From assembly GCA_030629485.1 (NCBI GenBank), contig DAOVOW010000090.1, positions 1 to 7,539 of the forward strand: a stretch of 7,539 nucleotides of DNA. The letters are read 5' to 3'. This document shows positions 1 to 5,649 of this stretch, one piece after another. Both the position numbers and the translations under genes were made by a program. Position 1 is the first letter of the stretch; each line of letters starts with the position of its first letter. Source of the DNA: a bacterium (GTDB taxonomy: Bacteria > Zixibacteria > MSB-5A5 > GN15 > FEB-12). The notes below the pieces were generated by a model. It saw only the letters and a program-made list of their open reading frames with translations. It had not been told where the DNA came from and did no database searches.

Positions 1-30
1 GATATCGGGAAAGTAAAGGAAGCTATAGTT

Positions 31-2238
31 ATGAGATGTAAACAGGGTTTGGGTTTCCTGGCAGTGATTCTGCTGTTATGGACAATCTGTGTCATTTCCG
101 TGCTGAACAATATGGAAGTGCGTGAGGTGTTCCACGAAATGGAGACCGATGTTGTCCCCGGTGCAATCGCGATGACCCAGATGAAATACGATGCCACTGA
201 GATACGAATGTGGACCTTAACGTATATTATAAGGGGCGATGCCGTAAGAGGCGACAAAACAGTAAAAGAGTGGGTACGGGAAAACTGGGCGGCTCTGGGA
301 AAAGGCGCAAGAGATCATTTGGAATACACGCGCGGTCTTGATCCGGAAAAGCTGCGGGCTGCCGAAGCAATAGTCGACCTTTCGCAGAAGCTCATAGCTG
401 TAAGTGCTGAAATCATTGAGGCGAAGGACCAGGGCGTTGGAAACGATGAATTGTTTGAGAAAGTCAGACAGGAGTTTGGTCCTCCCCTGTTCTATCCTCT
501 TAGAGACATGCTTGATGAATGCACCTCAGCACATCTTGATACATTATCGGCGGCCGGTGTCAGAGTTAGCGACAGCCACGATGCTAACATCAACCTCACG
601 GTAATACTGAGCCTTATAATTACACTTTTGGTCCTGGTTATTGGATTAGTAGTGGACAGACTCTTTGTAAGATACATCGCTGAGCGCAAGCAGGCGACGG
701 AGGCGCTGGCGGCTGAAAGGGAGCGTCTTGATGTAACCCTTCGCTCCATAGGCGACGCCGTATTAACCACCGATACCAATGGCTCCATAACCATGCTTAA
801 CGAGGTAGCCGAGGAACTGACTGGATGGCGCTCTAAGGATGCGGTCGGTCGGCCGCTCACCGAAGTATTCAGGATTATCAACGAGAAAACCCGCAAACCC
901 TGTGAAAACCCGTTTGAGAAAGTCATGCTGTCAGGTGCGATTGTGGGTCTGGCCAACCACACCGTACTTATTGCGAGGGATGGAACAGAAAGGCTGCTCT
1001 CCGACAGCGGTGCGCCCATCCGCAACCAGTCCGGCGATATCATAGGTGTCATTCTGGTTTTCAGGGATGTCACGGAAGCCCGTCGGCTTCAGGAGTACGT
1101 TTCCCGTGCTCGCCGGCTGGAGACCGCAGGTCGGATTGCCGGCCAGATAGCCCACGACTTTAACAACCTGTTAAGCCCGCTGGTCGCCTATCCTGAGTTC
1201 ATAAGAAATGAACTTGATGAGAATCATTCAGCCGTGGAATTGTTAAATGACATGGAAAGAGTTGCCCTACGGATGGCTGATGTTAATCAGCAGCTTCTCA
1301 CTCTGAGCAGACGAGGCCATTATGACCAGGCGCCGATGAACCTGAATGAAGTCATCCGGGAGGTGATTAAGCAAAGACGACCGACTCCTGAGACCCTGGT
1401 AATAGACACGAAACTCAGTGAGGACCTCATGAATATGAAAGGAGGGGTCTCGCAAATCCACAGGATAGTTTCCAACCTTGTGGGCAACGCCTTGGATGCC
1501 ATGAAGAATGTCGGGCGCCTGAGCATTAAGACCGAAAACTTTTACGCCGATACGACGTCTGTCCGGTTCGGACGTGTCCCTAGGGGTGAATATGTCCTGC
1601 TCACCATCTCCGATACCGGTTGTGGCATTCCTGATGGTGTCCTGCCTAAGATATTCGATCCCTTCTTCACAACCAAAGTGATGGATAAAGGAAGGGGTAC
1701 GGGTTTGGGTCTGAGTATCGTTAATGCTGTGGTTGAAGACCATGGCGGGCACATTGATCTGGAGACTACGATCGGCGAAGGGACATCGTTCTACGTGTTT
1801 TTCCCGATCACACGTGAAGTCACGGAAACAACCCCGGTAGGAAAGGATATTGTCGGAGGTTCTGAGCGCATTCTGGTTGTGGATGACGATGAGATTCAGA
1901 GAGATGTCGCCATGAAGATGCTCGAGAAACTCGGTTATCACGCCGGCGCCGTTGAGAGCGGTGAGAGGGCTTTGGAATTCGTTAGCGAAAACCCGCAGGA
2001 TCTGTTGATCCTGGATATGGTGATGGAGCCGGGAATTGACGGTACGGAGACATATAGAAGGGCGCTGGAAATCAATCCCACGCAGAGAGCGATTATCGTT
2101 TCAGGGTATGCAGAGAGTGATCGGGTCGAGGTTGCCCTCGAAATGGGTGCCGGGGCTTTTGTGAGAAAACCACTGTCTCTCAAGGTCCTGGCTGTTGCCC
2201 TAAGAAAGGAGCTGGACAGAAAGTTGGAAACGGCATGA
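31..2238 (+). CDS. Membrane-bound hybrid sensor histidine kinase (helical sensor, PAS, HisKA, HATPase_c, receiver)
   Basis: Autophosphorylating sensor kinase that should pass phosphate to its own C-terminal receiver domain. Residues 7-25 form a membrane segment, about 28-188 a mostly helical extracytoplasmic sensor (resembling four-helix-bundle, MCP-type sensors), and 189-210 a second membrane segment. A short charged coiled coil (212-234) follows directly, with no clear HAMP domain. A PAS domain spans about 231-350. HisKA carries IAHDFNN with the phospho-acceptor His375 (codon 1153-1155). The ATPase domain shows the N box (SNLVGNALDA, 481-490), DTGCGIP (528-534), FDPFFTT (542-548) and GRGTGLGLS (554-562). 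The receiver (about 613-730) has acidic DDD 618-620, phospho-acceptor Asp662, Ser691 and Lys713, so every key residue is present. The ATG at 31 follows a purine-rich AAAGGAAG at a usable distance. No cognate regulator or phosphotransfer protein lies alongside; signal and output are unknown. The family call is firm, the ligand is not. Confidence 0.96.
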   Translation: MRCKQGLGFLAVILLLWTICVISVLNNMEVREVFHEMETDVVPGAIAMTQMKYDATEIRMWTLTYIIRGDAVRGDKTVKEWVRENWAALGKGARDHLEYTRGLDPEKLRAAEAIVDLSQKLIAVSAEIIEAKDQGVGNDELFEKVRQEFGPPLFYPLRDMLDECTSAHLDTLSAAGVRVSDSHDANINLTVILSLIITLLVLVIGLVVDRLFVRYIAERKQATEALAAERERLDVTLRSIGDAVLTTDTNGSITMLNEVAEELTGWRSKDAVGRPLTEVFRIINEKTRKPCENPFEKVMLSGAIVGLANHTVLIARDGTERLLSDSGAPIRNQSGDIIGVILVFRDVTEARRLQEYVSRARRLETAGRIAGQIAHDFNNLLSPLVAYPEFIRNELDENHSAVELLNDMERVALRMADVNQQLLTLSRRGHYDQAPMNLNEVIREVIKQRRPTPETLVIDTKLSEDLMNMKGGVSQIHRIVSNLVGNALDAMKNVGRLSIKTENFYADTTSVRFGRVPRGEYVLLTISDTGCGIPDGVLPKIFDPFFTTKVMDKGRGTGLGLSIVNAVVEDHGGHIDLETTIGEGTSFYVFFPITREVTETTPVGKDIVGGSERILVVDDDEIQRDVAMKMLEKLGYHAGAVESGERALEFVSENPQDLLILDMVMEPGIDGTETYRRALEINPTQRAIIVSGYAESDRVEVALEMGAGAFVRKPLSLKVLAVALRKELDRKLETA

Positions 2239-2360
2239 GACGGTCGCGTGGCGACGTTCGTCACGTGTACGCGATTTGACTTGAGTTGACACCTGGACAA
2301 AGAGACGTGTCCAGAAGAAGTTGACTCTTACGAAACTGCGGTAACATGCTGTGCATTACA

Positions 2361-2385
2361 AAGGCCGCCTTGGTGAGGCGGCCTT
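2361..2385. terminator. GC-rich hairpin between convergent genes, likely bidirectional terminator
   Basis: A perfect 9-bp inverted repeat, AAGGCCGCC (2361-2369) with GGCGGCCTT (2377-2385), closes a 7-base loop; an extra T-A pair can shorten the loop to 5. It lies 122 bases after the kinase stop and 69 bases after the stop of the convergent repeat-protein gene, where a shared terminator is expected. Neither strand has a long T tract after the stem (CTTCTGCGTT on plus, CTTTGTAATG on minus), so termination may be weak or assisted. A second, weaker 7-bp hairpin (CTGGACA 2293-2299 with TGTCCAG 2308-2314) lies closer to the kinase stop and also lacks a T tract. Confidence 0.6.
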
Positions 2386-2454
2386 CTGCGTTGGTTCACA
2401 GTATATATGCGGCAGGATAGCTATGTGTCCGTGCAATGCATCGCTGTCACAGCG

Positions 2455-3702
2455 TCAGTTCCGGGAAAACTCGACGCGCTCGAAATCCTCCCAGTCGACT
2501 TCAATCTCTTCCCCATCGCTGGTCGTGATGAATATCCCTTTGTTGTCTTCGTCGACATCGTTGCAACCGCGCAGGCGGAAGGTGCGACCGTCCCAAACCG
2601 TTATGATGGACGACCGGTATGATTTCTTGGCAATCTCCTTAATCAGACCGAACTCAATATCAAATTGGATGTCCCGGTACTCGCCGTCGAGAATCTCCCA
2701 TGAGTACTCCTCGTCGTCATCCCATCGAATCGTACCCTCGTAGCTTTCGCCGTCCTCGGTGAAAACCGTACCCCTCAACGGATGTCCTCCGTCGAAATGA
2801 TCGTATCTCACCGGCTCCGGCTCTTTGTGAAAGTCAAGACGGTCAAACTCGTCCCAGTAGACGATGACCTGCCCGAACCCCAAATCCGATATGATAATAC
2901 CGCTGTTGCTGCCGTCGACGTCGTTGGTGCCGCGCAGGAGGAGTTCATCGTCGTTGTTTAGGGTTACAGTCGCGCCGCTGGAACTGTATCGTTCGATCGA
3001 TTGGATTTTGCCAAACTTGATTTTGCGCCGGCGACCCTTCAAGTCGCCGTCGAGGATGTCCCTTGTGAAAAGCTCGTCGACATCCCAACAGACATAGCCG
3101 GTGTATTCATCGCCGCGACGGGAAGTGAGCGTCCCGTATAGTCGTTCGCCGAGATTGGAGACCAATGACCTGTCGCCCTGCATGAAGTCGATGCGCTCGA
3201 TATCATCCCAAACCAATTCGATTTCCCCTTCGTCGAGGTCCTCGATAATGATCTCCCTTATTCCGGTACCGACGTCGCTGGAGCCACCATCAAGTTCAAC
3301 CGTCTCACCGGATTTCAAGGTAAACAGCGCGGCGTCATCATCGATCACCTCCAATGACGCCAGGTGACCGAACCGCATTCCGGACTGAGCCATGTTTCCC
3401 CAACTGATGCTCGACCTGCCTGTTCTTGCGATGGTGATACCAAACAGTTCAATAGAACGCTCGCGGTCGCCATACTTTCTTCTCTTCGAGCGATCATGCC
3501 GTCGCAACTCCTTGTTGCCATTCAGGACATCGACCCAGCTTCCTTCGTTCTTGTCCCATCGGATCAGTCCCTCAAACACGTCATCATCGACGGTGGTGAT
3601 TTTGCCGTAGATCCGGCCGCTGCTGTCAGCCAGGGTAGCCAACGCGAGCATCAGTGTCAGTGCGGCGGCGGCGAGGAGTATCCAGAGATGCTTCATTTTC
3701 AT
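2455..3702 (-). CDS. Exported acidic protein of unknown function with three tandem ~107-residue repeats
   Basis: I do not recognise this as a named family. The N-terminus is a typical Sec signal peptide: MKMKH, then a hydrophobic run of Leu and Ala to about residue 24, with possible cleavage near LATLA-DSS. There is no lipobox Cys. The mature part is Asp/Glu-rich and consists of three repeats at residues 29-173, 185-291 and 306-412. Each begins with a pattern like GxxxxGxxxxxxGxxYxGxxxWDxDE and ends with WDxxxRxDF. Repeats 2 and 3 are both exactly 107 residues and share LRGxNDVD followed by GI; repeat 1 is 145 residues. The alternating hydrophobic pattern with short turns suggests all-beta structure, perhaps small barrels, which is inference. 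GGAGG at 3706-3710 is only 3 bases before the ATG at 3702 but 9 before the in-frame ATG at 3696, so translation may start at Met3. It appears to be a single-gene unit. Confidence 0.88.
   Translation of the reverse strand: MKMKHLWILLAAAALTLMLALATLADSSGRIYGKITTVDDDVFEGLIRWDKNEGSWVDVLNGNKELRRHDRSKRRKYGDRERSIELFGITIARTGRSSISWGNMAQSGMRFGHLASLEVIDDDAALFTLKSGETVELDGGSSDVGTGIREIIIEDLDEGEIELVWDDIERIDFMQGDRSLVSNLGERLYGTLTSRRGDEYTGYVCWDVDELFTRDILDGDLKGRRRKIKFGKIQSIERYSSSGATVTLNNDDELLLRGTNDVDGSNSGIIISDLGFGQVIVYWDEFDRLDFHKEPEPVRYDHFDGGHPLRGTVFTEDGESYEGTIRWDDDEEYSWEILDGEYRDIQFDIEFGLIKEIAKKSYRSSIITVWDGRTFRLRGCNDVDEDNKGIFITTSDGEEIEVDWEDFERVEFSRN
2467..3618 (-). repeat. Three tandem protein-coding repeats within the exported protein
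   Basis: On the minus strand the units are 3184-3618 (repeat 1), 2830-3150 (repeat 2) and 2467-2787 (repeat 3), separated by 33- and 42-base linkers. Each unit ends in a matching block: VWDDIERIDF, YWDEFDRLDF and DWEDFERVEF. Repeats 2 and 3 still resemble each other at DNA level around the LRGxNDVD codons (plus-strand positions near 2911-2943 and 2549-2580), which suggests they separated more recently than repeat 1. Alignment is by eye. Confidence 0.85.
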
Positions 3703-3710
3703 TCACCTCC

Positions 3711-4139
3711 ACGAAGCAGTTACTTTCTTCTTCTTAGGCTTACGCAAAAGGTTTGGAAAGGTTGCTAGGGCATCTCGTTTCTGTGGCAAGGACAGAGATA
3801 GCCGGGCAGGCAAACACCGACCAAATGATTGATCCCTTTTTTCGCGTAGGGCGGGGCACGTCTTCCACCAAGAAGCCGGCGGACGCAAGGCCCACTGCTA
3901 AGCGGGACTCGGCGGGTTGAACGCCTCATGCCGGTTAGGGATATCCGTTGACGCCCGGCCGGAAATAAACAACTGCCCGCCGCTATGGCGGGCAGTTTCC
4001 ATATATATCAACCGGCTGGCCCCGGCGGTCGGCGTCCGATCAAACTCGATGGCTGAAGAGGCCGCAAATAGGTCTCCCCTGGCTCACGGGAGGCGCTGAG
4101 CGGTAAATCATCTGGATACGGAGGATTGCCGACCCGGGC
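3711..4139. other. Gene-poor intergenic region, about 430 bases
   Basis: No coding sequence here has a credible ribosome site or family match; the open frames are short and show no recognisable protein features. The part next to 3711 should contain the promoter and leader of the minus-strand repeat-protein gene, though I find no convincing -35/-10 pair. The terminator of the HU transcript is at 3971-3997, and 3998-4139 would be the 3' untranslated part of that transcript. The block at about 3790-3960 is GC-rich with several short self-complementary segments (for example CCCGC with GTGGG on the minus strand around 3891-3906, and TTC/GAA pairing near 3861-3877), so a structured leader or small RNA is possible but not established. 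I looked for tRNA, tmRNA, RNase P and 6S signatures and found none. Confidence 0.5.
3971..3997 (-). terminator. Rho-independent terminator of the HU-bS22 transcript
   Basis: A perfect 11-bp GC-rich inverted repeat, AACTGCCCGCC (3971-3981) with GGCGGGCAGTT (3987-3997), encloses a 5-base loop. Read on the minus strand, the stem is followed by a T-rich run, GTTTATTTCC, as expected for an intrinsic terminator of transcripts coming from the HU and small-peptide genes. It lies 142 bases beyond the small-peptide stop and so leaves a fairly long 3' untranslated region. On the plus strand the following bases (TTTCCATATATA) are less typical. Confidence 0.75.
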
Positions 4140-4235
4140 TTATACTTTCTTCTTCTTGTGGCGGTTGGCGCGCCGGCGCTTTTTGCGCTTATGGGTTTTA
4201 ATTTTTAGACGCTTCCGTTTTTTTCCGCTCGGCAT
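4140..4235 (-). CDS. bS22/mS38-like tiny ribosomal protein (AURKAIP1/COX24-domain peptide)
   Basis: A 31-residue, extremely basic peptide (12 Lys and 7 Arg) beginning MPSGKKRKR, with THKRKKRRR in the middle and ending NRHKKKKV. This matches the short bacterial proteins annotated as AURKAIP1/COX24-domain-containing, which share the PSGKKRKR...THKRKKR...NRHKKK pattern with the C-terminus of the mitochondrial small-subunit protein mS38 (yeast Cox24, human AURKAIP1). A mycobacterial relative is the 30S protein bS22, bound to rRNA near the decoding region. A similar role in the 30S subunit is therefore likely here, by family. The start is supported by GGAGG (4240-4244) four bases before the ATG. 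It lies 26 bases downstream of the HU gene on the same strand and precedes a terminator, so it is probably the second gene of that transcript. Very short genes like this are often missed. The family match is from memory of the motif, not from a search. Confidence 0.85.
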   Translation of the reverse strand: MPSGKKRKRLKIKTHKRKKRRRANRHKKKKV

Positions 4236-4261
4236 CAATCCTCCATAAAGTCCCAAGGACT

Positions 4262-4546
4262 TCAGATCGGTTGTTTGGTTATCATGCTCTTAAACTCGTT
4301 GGACGGCTTGAAAACCGGCACTTTGCGATCCGGGACCGGCACAACTTCGCCCGTCCGCGGATTGCGAGCCTTCCTGGCTTTGCGCAGTTTGACCTTGAAG
4401 GTTCCAAAGCCACGGATCTCGATTCCGTGCCCGGCTTCAAGCGACTTCTTGACCGTGTCGAGGAACGAGTCCACGACTACGGCAACATCCGTCCTGGTGA
4501 GGCCGGTCTTCTCGGCCACTCTCTCAACTAGATCGGCTTTAGTCAC
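4262..4546 (-). CDS. HU/IHF-family DNA-binding protein
   Basis: Small dimeric nucleoid protein that bends DNA. With the GTG start at 4546 it is 94 residues, close to the usual 90-100. The N-terminus TKADLVERVAEKTGLT is the typical helix 1-turn, and the family signature is clear: GFGTFKVKLRKARKARNP at 46-63, then RTGE, with Pro63 at the tip position of the DNA-intercalating beta arm, and the end VPVFKPSNEFKSMI. I prefer GTG because GGGAGG (4552-4557) sits 5 bases before it, the family N-terminus begins there, and a promoter -10 box lies at 4574-4579. An in-frame ATG at 4582 would add 12 residues, but it overlaps that promoter and has no ribosome site. HU and IHF subunits cannot be separated confidently by eye; a single gene of this type suggests an HU-like homodimer. 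The bS22-like gene follows 26 bases downstream. Confidence 0.95.
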   Translation of the reverse strand: MTKADLVERVAEKTGLTRTDVAVVVDSFLDTVKKSLEAGHGIEIRGFGTFKVKLRKARKARNPRTGEVVPVPDRKVPVFKPSNEFKSMITKQPI

Positions 4547-4573
4547 TGAGTCCTCCCTGAAGAAGACTTTCCT

Positions 4574-4601
4574 TGTATACAAACCGTTTCATTATTTTCA
4601 A
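4574..4601 (-). promoter_or_regulatory. Sigma70-type promoter for the HU-bS22 transcript
   Basis: On the minus strand TTGAAA (4596-4601) is followed after 16 bases by TATACA (4574-4579), each one or two bases from the -35 and -10 consensus. Transcription would start near 4567, giving a short leader of about 20 bases before the GTG start at 4546, enough for the GGGAGG ribosome site at 4552-4557. The surrounding sequence is AT-rich compared with the genes on both sides. Prediction by eye only. Confidence 0.6.
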
Positions 4602-4736
4602 TCCAACGTATCAGTGTTGTGCTGCTCAATATAACCCTATGAGACACGCAAGGATACGAAACACCGACGGCTAAGAAAAGCAATAAATCCTCTCTTGTCT
4701 ACAGATTTCTTCGCTTTTGGTAGTTTTTTTGCCAAA
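4583..4736. other. AT-rich spacer between sppA and HU with a weak hairpin
   Basis: The spacer carries the HU promoter at its left end. Near the sppA stop there is an imperfect minus-strand hairpin: AAAAGC and AAATC on one arm (complements at 4713-4718 and 4704-4708) pair with GATTT and GCTTTT on the other (4685-4689 and 4676-4681), followed by a short T-rich stretch. It could be a poor terminator for the mltD-sppA transcript, but it is AT-rich with internal loops, so read-through into HU remains possible. No gene is visible. Confidence 0.35.
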
Positions 4737-5639
4737 TTATTTATATAGATACATCAGTTGAGGGCCGGAAAGGTCGTTTTCGATCACCCTGCTGACTTGT
4801 CCCAGCACGCTGCCCAAAAGATCAAACAGCGAGACGTCCTTGCGCTCATAGGGTCGAACCACTTCCGGCTCACCCTCCAATCCGGCCAAATCCGCGGCCA
4901 GATCGACCGCTTCTTTCAGCCCGCCGATAGTGTCGATCAGACCGTAGTCATAGGCCTGAAGACCAGTGAAAACGGATCCATCAGCAAAGGCGTAAACATC
5001 GTCTTTTTCCATACCTCGGCCTTCGGCGATCACTTCGATAAACTGCTCGTAAGTATCCATTATTACCGTTCTAAGCATCAACTCTTCACTTTTGCTCATC
5101 GGTCGCGTGTAGGTGAAGACATCCTTCAACTCACCGGACTTAACCGTCTCGGTGCCAATGCCAATCTTGTCGAGGAGATCGCGCGCAGTGTGAAAACTGA
5201 CAATTACCCCAATAGACCCGGTCAGGGTGCCCGGGTTGGCGATCACTCGATCGGCGCCGCAGGCGATATAGTACCCGCCCGAAGCCGCCACCGAGGCCAA
5301 CGCCGCTACCACCGGTTTCTCCTCCCTGGCGCGACGAATGGCATCATAGATTTCCTGCGAGATGGCTACCCCGCCGCCGCCGGAGTTGATATGAATCACG
5401 ATTGCTTCAATCGATCCTTTTTCGGCCCAACGATCGATCTGTCGGATCCATTTGCGGCCTGAGTTCTCATCGATGACCCCGTAAACTTCAACGATGCCGA
5501 TATCGCCACCCAGACCGGCGAACGCGAAATCGCGGTCACCCGACATCAGACCGATGAACATCAGTCCCAGCAGACCCATTGCAACCAGGAACGAGAATCC
5601 GATTATGACCGCAATGATTACATCCCTTTTGCGTGCCAT
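4737..5639 (-). CDS. sppA: Signal peptide peptidase SppA (S49 family), short form
   Basis: Membrane-bound serine protease that degrades signal peptides left after export. Residues 7-32 form an N-terminal membrane anchor, and the single S49 protease domain follows. The nucleophile is Ser120 in VAASGGYYIACGAD (codon 5280-5282). The general base is Lys172 in KSGELKD (codon 5124-5126), 52 residues later, the same spacing I recall for Bacillus subtilis SppA (Ser147/Lys199). TLTGSIGV (138-145) and INSGGGG (85-90) are further family motifs. At 300 residues it is the short, one-domain form rather than the roughly 600-residue E. coli form, so it would work as an oligomer in which neighbouring subunits may complete active sites. 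The ATG follows AGGAG (5644-5648) by 4 bases and lies 10 bases after the lytic transglycosylase stop, so the two are probably cotranscribed. The C-terminus ends in QLMYLYK. No key residue is missing. Confidence 0.95.
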   Translation of the reverse strand: MARKRDVIIAVIIGFSFLVAMGLLGLMFIGLMSGDRDFAFAGLGGDIGIVEVYGVIDENSGRKWIRQIDRWAEKGSIEAIVIHINSGGGGVAISQEIYDAIRRAREEKPVVAALASVAASGGYYIACGADRVIANPGTLTGSIGVIVSFHTARDLLDKIGIGTETVKSGELKDVFTYTRPMSKSEELMLRTVIMDTYEQFIEVIAEGRGMEKDDVYAFADGSVFTGLQAYDYGLIDTIGGLKEAVDLAADLAGLEGEPEVVRPYERKDVSLFDLLGSVLGQVSRVIENDLSGPQLMYLYK

Positions 5640-5649
5640 GGTACTCCTA

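Noticed and set aside
1267..1941. Minus-strand open frame opposite the kinase ATPase domain
   Set aside because: The plus strand carries all kinase motifs here; the antisense product has no recognisable feature or ribosome site.
2286..2347. Plus-strand -35-like TTGACA/TTGACT with TAACAT as a possible small-RNA promoter
   Set aside because: The TTGACA at 2286 has no -10 partner, and the TTGACT-TAACAT pair has a 15-base spacer and a poor -10; no downstream gene on plus.
3703..3888. Minus-strand 61-codon frame ending RKPKKKKVTASWR, reminiscent of the bS22-like C-terminus
   Set aside because: The shared bases (TACTTTCTTCTTCTT at about 3721-3735 and 4143-4157 on plus) are low-complexity Lys codons; the rest lacks the PSGKKRKR and THKRKK motifs, so a duplicated remnant is not supported.
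3905..3930. tRNA T-arm-like hairpin on the minus strand (loop TTCAACC)
   Set aside because: The stem is only 4 bp, and no matching acceptor stem, D arm or anticodon arm can be placed around it.
4758..5462. Plus-strand open frame opposite sppA
   Set aside because: The minus strand has intact S49 motifs and catalytic residues over the same bases; the plus frame shows no domain.
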